A stretch of 64,000 bases of DNA, from positions 1 through 64,000 of the forward strand of contig NZ_SWCI01000009.1 of assembly GCF_005116715.1 (NCBI RefSeq), in the 5' to 3' direction. Below, one piece after another: positions 9,167 to 18,570 of this stretch (the stretch's first letter is position 1; each line of letters starts with the position of its first letter). The position numbers and the translations under genes were made by a program. The DNA is from Ferrimonas sediminicola (GTDB lineage: Bacteria; Pseudomonadota; Gammaproteobacteria; Enterobacterales; Shewanellaceae). The notes below the pieces were generated by a model, which worked only from the letters and a program-made list of their open reading frames with translations, was not told the DNA's origin and searched no databases.

Positions 9167-10225
9167 CTAGAAGTACATGCGTGCGTAGGCGTATGCCGCC
9201 TCTGGGGCTTCACCAACCCGGCCTTCCAGAGACAGGACGATGTCGCTGGCGGGGCGGTAGTTGAAGCCGAGGCTGGCCCAACGACGCTCTTTGCCGTATT
9301 CGGGTGGCTGCTCGCTGTAGTCGAAGTTCGGGCCAATCAGGTCCCAGCCCTCATACTCCTCGTGATTTGCCGAGGCGATGATCTCCCAGCGATCGTTGAG
9401 GTCGTATTTGGAGGTCAGGGTCAGGCCGTAGTTGCGGAAGGTCTCATAGTCTAGGTAAACACTACCGTCACCGCTCTTGCGGGTTGCCAGGTCTTCATCT
9501 TCCAGGAAACCGTTGAAGCCCAGGGTCAGCTTGGGCATGACCTGCAGGCGTACACCCAGACCAACCTGCTGCTGCTCACCGTACTTAGAGATGCCGTCGG
9601 AGCCGCCACGGGCTTCCAGGCCTACTACTACTGAGAGGAAGTCGGACATCCAGCCAACGTAGCCGTTGACGATGTCACCCTGGAGGGCACCGCTCTTGTG
9701 TTCACCCTCGTAGGAGTAGGAGGCGCCAAAGATAAGGTGCTCAAACTCGGCCTGGTACTTGACGGTGTTTTCCTGATCGCCGGCTTCACCGGTTTCGACA
9801 GACTTGTTGAAGGTAAAATCACCGAAGTGATCGTAATCGTCGAAGGCGGTGTCGGTTAGGCCCACTTCGATCCATTGCTGGTCATTGAAGGCGTAGCCAA
9901 CGTACATCTTGTCGATGTCCAGTTCGAACTCGCCGTCGCCACCCAGCCAGTTGCGGCGCTGGTAGTCTAGTTCGAGGCGATAGGTGAACTGTTTGCGCTG
10001 ACCGGTTACGCCCATGGTGGCGAAACTGTCATCGACGTAGCCCTTGGTATCGTAAAACTCGTCGTGGTTGTAATCTGGATTGGTGTCAATGTGACCCCCA
10101 ACACCCACCTCGCCATACAAGCGCAGGTAGTCCCCTTCACCATTTTGCTCCAGGGTCACAGCGTGAACTGAACCCGCACCAAACAGTGCAGCTAAGGCGA
10201 TGGCAACGGTTGATTTTTTAATCAT
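9167..10225 (-). CDS. Outer-membrane porin
   Basis: A 352-residue beta-barrel protein with a signal peptide (cleavage near VHA, about residue 22), alternating aromatic/polar strands throughout, and a C-terminal Phe (YARMYF), as expected for BAM-inserted porins. It looks like a general Gram-negative porin (porin_4-like), but I cannot name the substrate. Its position as first gene of the operon with two extracellular nucleases suggests a role in passing nucleosides, nucleotides or phosphate released from DNA. This is a guess from context. Confidence 0.85.
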   Translation of the reverse strand: MIKKSTVAIALAALFGAGSVHAVTLEQNGEGDYLRLYGEVGVGGHIDTNPDYNHDEFYDTKGYVDDSFATMGVTGQRKQFTYRLELDYQRRNWLGGDGEFELDIDKMYVGYAFNDQQWIEVGLTDTAFDDYDHFGDFTFNKSVETGEAGDQENTVKYQAEFEHLIFGASYSYEGEHKSGALQGDIVNGYVGWMSDFLSVVVGLEARGGSDGISKYGEQQQVGLGVRLQVMPKLTLGFNGFLEDEDLATRKSGDGSVYLDYETFRNYGLTLTSKYDLNDRWEIIASANHEEYEGWDLIGPNFDYSEQPPEYGKERRWASLGFNYRPASDIVLSLEGRVGEAPEAAYAYARMYF

Positions 10226-10464
10226 TGCGTCTATTTCCGATCAGTAATTCTTCAGCCAATTTTTAAAAAGGCCGAACTCAGATTTAAAAGTGGTTTTTAG
10301 TAGAGCTTGAGTTACATGGTGTTCAAGAAGGGGGGGGAGATATAGCAGGCGAAATCACTTTCATCGTTGGAATGTTATTCATCAGTTGGACCCATTTATT
10401 ATTGTAAAATGCGCCTCAACTTTAACGTATTCCTGTTTGCAGTTTGTTGCTAAATTACGCGAAA

Positions 10465-10480
10465 AGTGACTTTGATCACG
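10465..10480. promoter_or_regulatory. Candidate CRP site upstream of the porin-nuclease operon
   Basis: AGTGA-CTTTGA-TCACG fits the TGTGA-N6-TCACA consensus with one mismatch in each half. It lies about 240 bases upstream of the porin start and 455 bases upstream of rbsK, so the porin operon is the likelier target. Distance and promoter position are unverified. Confidence 0.45.
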
Positions 10481-10760
10481 TGATGGAAATATCTATTCAT
10501 GCTCAATGTCTATTATTGCGAATTTATTCACATATATCTGTGGTTTAGCGAAAATAATTAACCTTGATTTGATGGATGTTGGTCACTGACTAGGGTAAAA
10601 GCTACACAATTACATTAGCTCTTGTTGATGTTGGTGCTGATTCAACAAGTGAATTACAGTTTCGGTATTTCAAATACGAACACTCCTCGTGATTAATATT
10701 TGATCTTGACCCTAAACATTTAGTTTAAAGTGGCAGAAAAGTGAATCTGAAAGGAGATAA

Positions 10761-10841
10761 ATGCTGCCGAAAGACATTCGTCTCGCTGCTGATCGTTTTG
10801 AGGGTTGTTACTGGTGCAGAATAACGCAGATGGATGTGTGA
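10761..10841 (+). CDS. Possible 26-residue leader peptide before rbsK
   Basis: An ATG with an unusually good Shine-Dalgarno sequence (AAGGAG, 5 bases before the start) opens a 26-codon frame ending in TGA, 93 bases before rbsK. The peptide (starting MLPKDIRLAADRF, with a CYWC motif) matches nothing I know. Coding status is uncertain. The strong ribosome site is the only support. Confidence 0.25.
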   Translation: MLPKDIRLAADRFEGCYWCRITQMDV

Positions 10842-10934
10842 CGCTTTGAGGTCTCGGTTCACTGATCTACCATTAGCCTCATCAACTAACGGCAGCTGTT
10901 TTGCCGGCAACAGACTTTCTAGGAGCAGTAGTAG

Positions 10935-11858
10935 ATGGCCAAACTCACCGTATTGGGCAGCATTAACGTGGATCACCTGTTGCAGGTTGCCCAGTTTCCC
11001 CGGCCGGGACAGACGCTGGAAGCGGAAAATTACCAGACTATTCCCGGCGGCAAGGGGGCAAACCAGGCGGTGGCGGCGGCGAGGCTCGGCGCCCGGGTGG
11101 CCATGGTGGGCTGCATCGGAGACGACCCCATTGGTCAGACGATGAAACAGGGGTTTGAGGCGGATGGCATCGACACCTCTGCCATTGATTCGGTGCCCGG
11201 AGAGGCGACCGGTCTGGCGATGATCTATGTGAATGCCCAGGGGGAGAACAACATCGGCATCTGGCCCGGGGCTAACGGGGCCCTCGGCAGCGACCGGGTG
11301 GCGGCTCACAGGCAGGCAATCGAACAGGCGGATCTGCTGCTTATTCAGCTTGAGACGCCAACGGAGAGCCTGATAGAGGCCGCGAAGCTGGCCAAGGCCG
11401 CCGGAACCCGGGTGGTGCTCAACCCGGCACCGGCCAAGGCGTTGCCCGACGCTTTGCTTCGCCATGTCGATATCATCACCCCCAATGAAACCGAGGCGGA
11501 ACAACTGACCGGTATCGCGGTGGCCAACGATGAGGCGGCGGCGAAGGCGGCCGAGTGCCTGCACCAGAAGTTTGGTATTGAGATGGTGATCATCACCCTG
11601 GGTAAGCGCGGCGTCTGGCTCAGCCACCTGGGAGCGCAGAGGCTGGTGCCAGGTTTCCGCGTCAGTGCCATCGATACCACCGCCGCCGGCGATACCTTCA
11701 ACGGAGGGTTCGTGACCGCCCTGCTCGAGGGCCAGTCGGTCGATGACGCCATTCGCTTCGGTCAGGCTGCGGCCGCGTTGTCGGTTACCCGGCTCGGTGC
11801 TCAAAGCTCGATCCCAACCAGGGAGGAGACGCTGGCCCTGATAGCCAGCCAGGGCTAA
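10935..11858 (+). CDS. rbsK: Ribokinase (PfkB family)
   Basis: A 307-residue cytoplasmic sugar kinase that phosphorylates D-ribose to ribose 5-phosphate with ATP. PfkB signature 1 appears as GGKGANQ (residues 38-44). Signature 2 is DTTAAGDTFNGG, with the catalytic base Asp253 behind the anion hole. The start has AGGAG upstream. No ribose transporter or RbsR regulator is adjacent, so it is a stand-alone gene. It lies opposite the nuclease/porin/5'-nucleotidase block, whose end product would be nucleosides and hence ribose, so a role in ribose salvage is plausible. A good terminator follows. Confidence 0.92.
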   Translation: MAKLTVLGSINVDHLLQVAQFPRPGQTLEAENYQTIPGGKGANQAVAAARLGARVAMVGCIGDDPIGQTMKQGFEADGIDTSAIDSVPGEATGLAMIYVNAQGENNIGIWPGANGALGSDRVAAHRQAIEQADLLLIQLETPTESLIEAAKLAKAAGTRVVLNPAPAKALPDALLRHVDIITPNETEAEQLTGIAVANDEAAAKAAECLHQKFGIEMVIITLGKRGVWLSHLGAQRLVPGFRVSAIDTTAAGDTFNGGFVTALLEGQSVDDAIRFGQAAAALSVTRLGAQSSIPTREETLALIASQG

Positions 11859-11875
11859 TCCCGTCATTAGACAGC

Positions 11876-11904
11876 AAGAGGGACGCCGCCGCGTCCCTCT
11901 TTTG
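11876..11904 (+). terminator. Terminator of rbsK
   Basis: Stem AAGAGGGACGC / GCGTCCCTCTT with loop CGCC, then TTT, right behind rbsK and before the convergent natB stop. Confidence 0.85.
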
Positions 11905-11921
11905 CTTTATCTGGCCTGGTG

Positions 11922-13051
11922 TCAGAGGGCAAACACCACTTTTTCACTCTTTAGGGCCCGGGCGTTTGCCCAGATCAGCATCAGGGTCAGGCCAAGGGTG
12001 GCCAGGCTGCTGACCGCCAGTTCGGCCAGCGGGATCGGCTGCTCCTTGATCATCTCGGTAATGGCCAGCTGCTGACCGGAGATGGGCAGCCACTTAAGCA
12101 CGTCGCCAAACAGTTCGAAGGTGGGCAGCATGATCAGCGCCATGGGGATAAACAGCAGCAGAGTCAGGTAGGACTGGGCTTCCTTAAACGACTTGGCGAA
12201 GAAGGAGAAGAACAGCTGAGCCGTTGCCGCAAACAGGGCGACCGGCAGGCAGATGGCCACAATCAGCCCGGCAACCACCGGGGTGAACTTGAGGCTGAAG
12301 CCCAGTTCGTGCCAGGGGACCTGGGCAAACACCACCACAGAAACCACCATGGTCAGCAGCAGACCGAGCAGTGCGAAGCTGGTGACGGTCAGCGCTTTGG
12401 CCAGCACGATCTCCAGGGTGGAGACGGGCTGGCACAGCAGCAGTGCCAGGGAGTTTCTCTCCCGCTCGCCGGCGCTGGTATCTATGGCCACATTCATGCC
12501 GGAGATAAACAGCGACAGTAAGATGGAGAGCAGCATGGCGCCCATGATCAGGCTGGCCTTGGATTCGTTGGTGGCCTTGTCATGAAACACCAGCTCCACC
12601 GGCTGGATCACCTTGGGGTTGATCCCCCTGGCTACCAGCCTCAGGGAGGCCATCTCATCGGCGTAGGCCCTGATCACCTTCTTGATCTGCCCCAGGGGCT
12701 GGGCGAGCTCTTTGCGGGATGCATCGGCGGTGAGCAGTACCTCGGCGGGCTCGCCCCGGCTCATCTGTTCGGCATAGGCCGCTGGAATGGTCAGGGTGAT
12801 CCCCAGGGGCTCCTGGGGATCGTGCTCAATGCCCACTGCTCCTAAAAAGCGCACCAGATCGGGTGCGTGGTCGGCCCCCTCAATGGTGATGGGCACCTCC
12901 ATCTTTTCGGAGATGTCGCTGATGGTGATCATGAAGATCCCGGCAAACACCAGAGGAGTGGTCAGGGCATAGGACATGGCGGCCATCACCGAGCGGCGAT
13001 CCCGCAACCCATCTTTCAGTTCCTTTAGAAACAGGGTCAGAATCCGAGACA

Positions 13052-13055
<4 letters not shown>
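11922..13055 (-). CDS. natB: NatB-like ABC-2 transporter permease
   Basis: A 377-residue membrane protein of the ABC-2 (NatB) family. It has one N-terminal transmembrane helix (about 25-45), a large external domain (about 46-165), then about five C-terminal helices containing the family-like stretch ERERNSLALLL. It would form the channel of an exporter with the upstream ATPase. NatAB was described as a sodium exporter in Bacillus, but for this lineage the substrate is unknown. Its start overlaps the ATPase stop by four bases (ATGA), showing translational coupling in the hydrolase-natA-natB operon. Confidence 0.85.
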
Positions 13056-13782
<727 letters not shown>

Positions 13783-13786
<4 letters not shown>

Positions 13787-15252
13787 TTTAACCTCGTTAC
13801 CGGTTCCACGCCGTTGGCGTTCAGGTAGAAAGCCCTGCGGGTATCCGTCTGCAGGCACTCGCCGTTCAATTCGGCCAGGGTACCCGAGTCGATCAATTGC
13901 TGAATCAGCCTGGGAGCGCAGCTCTGGAAGGCAACGCCGTGGGTGGCATAGGGGGCGATCAGGTGCAGACTGTTGCTTAGGCCGGCCTGGGCCTTGATTC
14001 CCCAAGCGGGGGGCGTGGCGGGATCTTTTTCGCCTGAGAGCAGCAGGGTGGGGATGTCGCTGGTCAAGGCAGCACCGAACGCCTCATCCACTGCCGGCAT
14101 CCGCCACAGCTGGCAGGCGGTGCTGAACAGGTTCACCATGGTTTTACCGGTCAGTGAGGCCTGCGACAGTCGCTTTGCCTCGGCGGCGGACAGCCTGGGC
14201 TGGTCTTCGGCACAGATCACCGACAGGTGCATACCCAAGGCGATGCCAAAGCCATCGCTCTCCGAGGTCATCTGCATCCCCAGCAGCGGCTGGAAGTTAT
14301 CCCGCCAGGCCTGATCGATGGTGTAGGGGATCAGGGCTCGACTGGAGGGGGAGTAGAGGGCCATGCGCAGCGCACCCTGCAACTTGTTCTGCGTGACCAG
14401 GAAGGTGGTCCGCTCGGCGCTGATGGGATCGGTGACCGGCAGCGCCACCGGCTGCCGTTTTAGCCGGTTCAGCAGGTCGGCCAGTTTCTGTTTCAGATCG
14501 CCGAATCTGGACTGGCAGTGTGGATCCTGGTGGCACTCTTCATACAGCAGCTCGCTGGCCCGGGTGACCGCATCGCTGATGGTGACGACCGGCTGATCCA
14601 TGGGCACCACCCCGTCCAGGGTGACGGTCTTCAGTACCTGGGGGTGATGGCGCATGTAGAGCTGGGCCATCCGGGTGCCGTAGGAGATGCCATAGAGGTG
14701 CCAGCTGTCGATACCCAGGTGTCGACGAATCTGTTCGAAATCCATGAGGGCGGTGAGGCTGTCGTAGTGGCGCACATCGGCGTCGAGCTGTTCCAGGCAC
14801 TCCCCCAGCAGCCTCGGGTAATCCAGGGTTTCGTCATTGGTGACCAGCGGGTCGTCGAACAACTGGTCGTCGCAGCTGAGCAGGTTGGAGCGCCCTGTCC
14901 CGCGCTGATCGATAAGAATCAGATCCCGTTTTTGACGAATGCGGCTGAAGACCTTCTCGAACAGGGCGGCGTCATCCAGGGCCGATTGCCCGGGTCCGCC
15001 GGTGATCGCCAGCAGCGGCTTGAGCCCGGGGACCTGCTTGATGGCGGGGATGCGGGCAAAATGTACCTCAATCTTGCGTCCCTGCGGCCGGTCATAGTCC
15101 TCGGGAAGGCGCAGACTGCCGCATTGTACCTGTTCATTCAGGCCATCCAGATAGCACGGTGTCAGCGCTGCCGGGTTGGCGTCAGCCAGTCCTGGAAGCA
15201 GCGTCACGGCGGCCAGCAGCAGGCTCCGGCAGCGGGCTAGGGGAGTCATCAT
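13783..15252 (-). CDS. Secreted alpha/beta hydrolase (tripeptidyl-aminopeptidase-like)
   Basis: A 489-residue serine hydrolase. It has an N-terminal signal peptide (MMTPLARC then a hydrophobic run to ADA), the HG-type oxyanion stretch GGPGQSA, LIDQRGTGRS, a nucleophile elbow GISYGT (Ser), an acid region LLSGEKDPATPP and the His region ATHGVAF. The layout matches prolyl/tripeptidyl aminopeptidases with a TAP-like C-terminus. It probably cleaves short peptides in the periplasm or outside. The start is placed at the double ATG after AAAGGA; upstream codons do not look coding. It is first in an operon with natAB, so the exporter may move its product or protect against a related toxic compound (inference). 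Confidence 0.82.
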
Positions 15253-15536
15253 CGGAAAGTCCTTTCGGGCATGGGATCCAGTCACGGGTGGATGTTGGAG
15301 AAAAGTTAAAATAGGGGCCTGTGATGGTGAAGTCAAACCGCAACAATGGGAACATTGTAATTAACTGTTTTTGATTAAAATTGTTCGACCTCAGCCCTCT
15401 GCTGACGGCGGGTGCGGCAGATTGTCGCAGTTGGCGACTCTGGGCTTGAAGCCAGCGGCACAGGAGCAGAAAATGGTATCGGGTGATGGTACGTCAGGTA
15501 AGCGTCACCTTCCTGCACAAGGATATTCTCTGTGTT

Positions 15537-15568
15537 AGCCGGCCATCAGCGATGTGCCGGCTTTTTTT
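15537..15568 (+). terminator. Plus-strand terminator with no plus-strand gene (possible small RNA end)
   Basis: AGCCGGC-CATC / GATG-GCCGGCT followed by seven Ts is a textbook intrinsic terminator on the plus strand. It overlaps the last codons of the minus-strand response regulator. No plus-strand gene lies in 15253-15536, so it may end an unannotated transcript (see findings). On the minus strand the hairpin has no T-run. Confidence 0.6.
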
Positions 15569-16073
15569 GCAACTTTCGCTGCAGCGTGCGCCGGTGCATC
15601 CCCAGGGCGCGGGCGGTGGCGGAGACGTTGCCGTCATGGGCGTTGAGCGCCTGCTGAATGTGCTCCCACTCCAGCCGGTCCGGAGACATCACCCTCTCCT
15701 CCTCCAGATCCTCCTCGAGCGGCCCCTCTTCGGTCAGCGCCTTCAACAGGGTGTGGGTGTCCGCCGGTTTGGCCAGGTAGTGGTCGGCGCCGAGTTTGAT
15801 CGCCTCCACCGCGGTCGCGATGCTGGCGAAGCCGGTGAGCAGCACGATTCTCGCGTCAGGCAGGCTTTGACGCAGGGGCTTGAGCAGCTCCAATCCGTTT
15901 TCCGATGCGAGCTTCATGTCCAGCAGCAGGTGGGTTGGATGCCACTGCCTGGCGCACAGCAGGGCGTCGGTGCTGGTCTGTGCGGTGCGGGTTTCAAATC
16001 CCTGTTTGGCCATTCGCCTGGAGAGTATGGCGGCGAAGGCGGCCTCGTCCTCAACGATCAGCAGGCGTTTCAT
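15546..16073 (-). CDS. regA: RegA/ActR/PrrA-type response regulator
   Basis: A 175-residue two-domain regulator: a receiver domain (about 3-115) with phospho-acceptor Asp52 in LLLDMKL and Lys102 in LAKPAD, then an acidic linker and a short Fis-type helix-turn-helix (about 135-170, GNVSATARALGMHRRTLQRKL). This short receiver-plus-Fis design is typical of RegA/PrrA/RoxR, which control respiration, redox balance and fixation genes. It overlaps its sensor gene by 23 bases and is co-transcribed with it. RegA proteins are 170-190 residues, so the length fits. Confidence 0.85.
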   Translation of the reverse strand: MKRLLIVEDEAAFAAILSRRMAKQGFETRTAQTSTDALLCARQWHPTHLLLDMKLASENGLELLKPLRQSLPDARIVLLTGFASIATAVEAIKLGADHYLAKPADTHTLLKALTEEGPLEEDLEEERVMSPDRLEWEHIQQALNAHDGNVSATARALGMHRRTLQRKLQKKPAHR

Positions 16074-17316
16074 TCTGTTGCTCCAGGTTCAGGGTCACGC
16101 GGGCCAGGGCGCCGCCTTCGGGGTGGTTAGACAGGGTCAGGTGACCGCCGAGCCGTTCAAAGGTGGCATTGGAGAGCATCAGCGCCATCCCCAGACCCGA
16201 CTCGCTCTTCTGCAGGCCGTCGCCAAGGTGGGCCAGGTTGTGGTCACCGATGCCCGGACCGAAGTCTCTCAGCATCAGGGTGAAGCGGCCCTGCTCGACC
16301 GAACAGTCCAGATTTAGCCGTTTGGCACCGCGGCTTTCATTGGCCTGCACCGCATTTTGCACCAGGTTAAGCAGGGCGGGCAGCAGCATCGCATCGCACT
16401 GGATGGTGCCCGGCAGTTCGGTCCTCCGGTATTCCAGGCTTTGTTCCGGAAAATGGAGTAGCACCGCGTCGGCCAGCTTCGACAGCAGTTGATTGATGGT
16501 TATCTGTTCGGAACGTCCCTCCCGGATCGCCTGGGCCAGGGTTCGGAAGTAATCCAGGTGGCGTGCCGTTTGCGCCAGAGGCTGGGCCAGCTCCTCGACT
16601 ACAGGCTCCTTGGGATAGGCTTCTCTAAGCTCATCGAACAGCAGTTGCATGTGCCCCAGTGGGGTGGCCAGCTGGTGGGTCACCTGGGCGGAGGCGCTGC
16701 CCAGTGCCAACAGCTGCTCCTGGCGCAGCTGCTCCTCTCTCTGGTTCGCCATCATCCGCTCGCGGTCGGCAATCATTCGTGCCATGGCCCCCACCACCAG
16801 GGCGATCACCAGGGCGGAGATAAAGAAGTTGGCCCCCATGAAGATGAAGTGCTGCTTCATGTCCATCATGTGCATGGCGTGTTCGGGCATGGTAAGCAGT
16901 AGGTAGCTGTAGGCCGCCATGGCAAGCAGGGTGACCATGCCCAGCATTTGGATGCTCAGGCTGACACCGGCAAAGACGATGGGCAGCAGCAGCAGGGACA
17001 CAAAGGCGTTGGTGGCACCACCGGTGCTGTTGAGGATAAGGGTGAGGAACAACAGGTCAGCGAGGACCTGGCCCAGCATGGCGATGGTGCTGATCACCAT
17101 GTTATGGCGGTAGCGGATTAAGCTGAAGATGTGGAAGACGATCATCAGCGTAATGATGGGGATCAGGGCCGGGTAGCCGATATCGGGATCGACAAAGAAC
17201 TCTGCCGCCGGCAACAGTATCGCCAGGGCGGCGAGGGCGAAGGTACGGAACACCAGTAGGCGCTGTATGGCGGAGGCGCGCCTCATGTCCCACCAATGAA
17301 ACTGGGGGTGATGCAT
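16051..17316 (-). CDS. regB: RegB/PrrB-type redox sensor histidine kinase
   Basis: A 421-residue membrane kinase with about six N-terminal helices and a kinase core. The loop GGATNAF (99-105) corresponds to the RegB quinone-binding heptad GGxxNPF, with Pro replaced by Ala. The H-box is ALGSASAQVTHQLATPL with His214, the RegB-type ALG...H.L.TPL pattern. N-, G1- and G2-boxes follow (LVQNAVQAN, DFGPGIG, GLGMAL). I see no cysteine near the H-box where RegB carries its redox-active Cys, so quinone sensing may dominate (inference). The start is chosen at MHHPQFHWWD, where the typical N-terminus begins. Divergent from a DM13 protein. Confidence 0.85.
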   Translation of the reverse strand: MHHPQFHWWDMRRASAIQRLLVFRTFALAALAILLPAAEFFVDPDIGYPALIPIITLMIVFHIFSLIRYRHNMVISTIAMLGQVLADLLFLTLILNSTGGATNAFVSLLLLPIVFAGVSLSIQMLGMVTLLAMAAYSYLLLTMPEHAMHMMDMKQHFIFMGANFFISALVIALVVGAMARMIADRERMMANQREEQLRQEQLLALGSASAQVTHQLATPLGHMQLLFDELREAYPKEPVVEELAQPLAQTARHLDYFRTLAQAIREGRSEQITINQLLSKLADAVLLHFPEQSLEYRRTELPGTIQCDAMLLPALLNLVQNAVQANESRGAKRLNLDCSVEQGRFTLMLRDFGPGIGDHNLAHLGDGLQKSESGLGMALMLSNATFERLGGHLTLSNHPEGGALARVTLNLEQQNETPADR

Positions 17317-17504
17317 AAGCTCTTGGGATCGTGTGTAAATTTCGGTTATGCGACACGCTACCACGGGCCTGGTGTTACACCAAAGTCAAACCGTGCGACG
17401 GATTGGGTGAACCGGGTTTCTGCCTCTTCGGTGAAATCCCGACGGTGGTCGACAGGTCTGTGTCTGCACGGGGACGGTCTGAGTGCGCGGAGGCGGGAGT
17501 GACG

Positions 17505-17981
17505 ATGAGGACGGCTCTCTTGACCCTGAGCCATCTGCTAACACTGGCTGCAGGGGTGATGCTGGGGCTCTACCTGCTGCCCATACTGGCTCAGCCGGCC
17601 CCGGTGCCGGAATGGGCGTTGCAGCGGCTTCGTAACCAGGCCGTGTTCCGCGGCGAGTTTCGCCGAGGCCTGGAGGGCAGCGATCTGTTGCACTGGGGCG
17701 AAGGCACGCTGTACCTGTCCCCGAAGGGAATCACCCTGGAGGGCGAGCTGGCCCCCGGGCCTACCTACCGCCTCTATCTGTCACCGCAGTTTGTCGACAC
17801 CGAGGCGGGATTCCTGGACCATCGACATAAAATGGTGGATGTCGGCAGGGTGGCGCGGTTTCGCAACTTCATGTTAACCCTGCCTGAGGGGATCCGCCTG
17901 GAGGAGTACACCACCGCCATCATCTGGTGTGAGTCCTTCGGGCAGTTCATCAGCGCCGCCCGCTACCGGAAGGGGGCATAG
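17505..17981 (+). CDS. Membrane-anchored DM13-domain protein
   Basis: A 158-residue protein with an N-terminal membrane anchor (about 5-30) and a DM13-like domain: GxL.L...YRLYLSP, LG/VG..., and a final strand TAIIWCESFGQFISAA with the single conserved Cys142. DM13 domains are suggested to be redox or cytochrome-like electron-transfer modules. The gene is divergent from the regB/regA pair, which fits redox control, but this link is inferred. ATG 17505 has GGGAG eight bases upstream. The nearly 60 codons open upstream in frame lie in the promoter region and look non-coding. Confidence 0.75.
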   Translation: MRTALLTLSHLLTLAAGVMLGLYLLPILAQPAPVPEWALQRLRNQAVFRGEFRRGLEGSDLLHWGEGTLYLSPKGITLEGELAPGPTYRLYLSPQFVDTEAGFLDHRHKMVDVGRVARFRNFMLTLPEGIRLEEYTTAIIWCESFGQFISAARYRKGA

Positions 17982-18191
17982 ACCTCAGTGGATGGAGTTC
18001 ATAACAACAGGATGGGCTGTGATCGGTCTCACGGGCAGGGGTTGCTGCTTTTTTACGGCGCGCAGGCGCAATCAACTGTGGCTTCTGGTACAATCTGGGC
18101 AGGCTGAATAATAGAAACTTTTCTTTATAATCAGGATGTTGAATCGTTGTAAAAGCGGTGGGGCATCCATGTTTTTGTTAGGGAAAATAGG

Positions 18192-18419
18192 ATGAGTCTG
18201 GTCTCGTGTCTCAGTGCCAACAATCTGATGGGGTTTGCCCTGGTGATGCTGGTATTGACCTATCTGCTGGCCAGAAAAAAAGTCACCTCTCCGCTGGCTT
18301 GTTCGGTACTTGGATTCTTCAGTGCCTTTATCCCGCCCCTGGCCATTATTTTCCTGGTGTTCCTGACCCTGAAAACCGAGCTGCCCGAATACCAGTCCGA
18401 TCGTCCTGAAACGCGCTGA
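18192..18419 (+). CDS. Small two-helix membrane protein, unknown
   Basis: A 75-residue protein, MSLVSCLSANN..., with two hydrophobic helices (about 11-27 and 33-60) separated by RKKVTS, and a polar acidic/basic tail. An AGGGAAAATAGG ribosome-site region and a TATAAT box at 18126-18131 precede it. I do not recognise the family. It lies 150 bases upstream of the DUF2189 gene on the same strand and could be co-expressed with it. Coding is supported by the clean membrane pattern and good start, not by homology. Confidence 0.55.
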   Translation: MSLVSCLSANNLMGFALVMLVLTYLLARKKVTSPLACSVLGFFSAFIPPLAIIFLVFLTLKTELPEYQSDRPETR

Positions 18420-18570
18420 CAGCCTGCACCAAACCGAATAACTCACTCCGAAGCGACTATGCTGACTGTAGGGGTACCCGACGCACGGCCCTGCTCCCGT
18501 CGTGGAGCACAACCGAAGTCGGTGTGCTTGTTGCTAGTCGAAACGGTCTTAGGACCGACAAGGAGTGGTT

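Larger units (their letters stand above)
10226..10934. other. 709-bp AT-rich intergenic region (divergent promoters)
   Basis: This gap separates the porin (minus) from ribokinase (plus) and is clearly more AT-rich than its surroundings. It should hold the promoters of both. A CRP-like site (10465-10480) and one short possible leader ORF (10761-10841) are listed separately. I see no convincing -35/-10 pair beyond scattered AT-rich hexamers. Confidence 0.6.
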
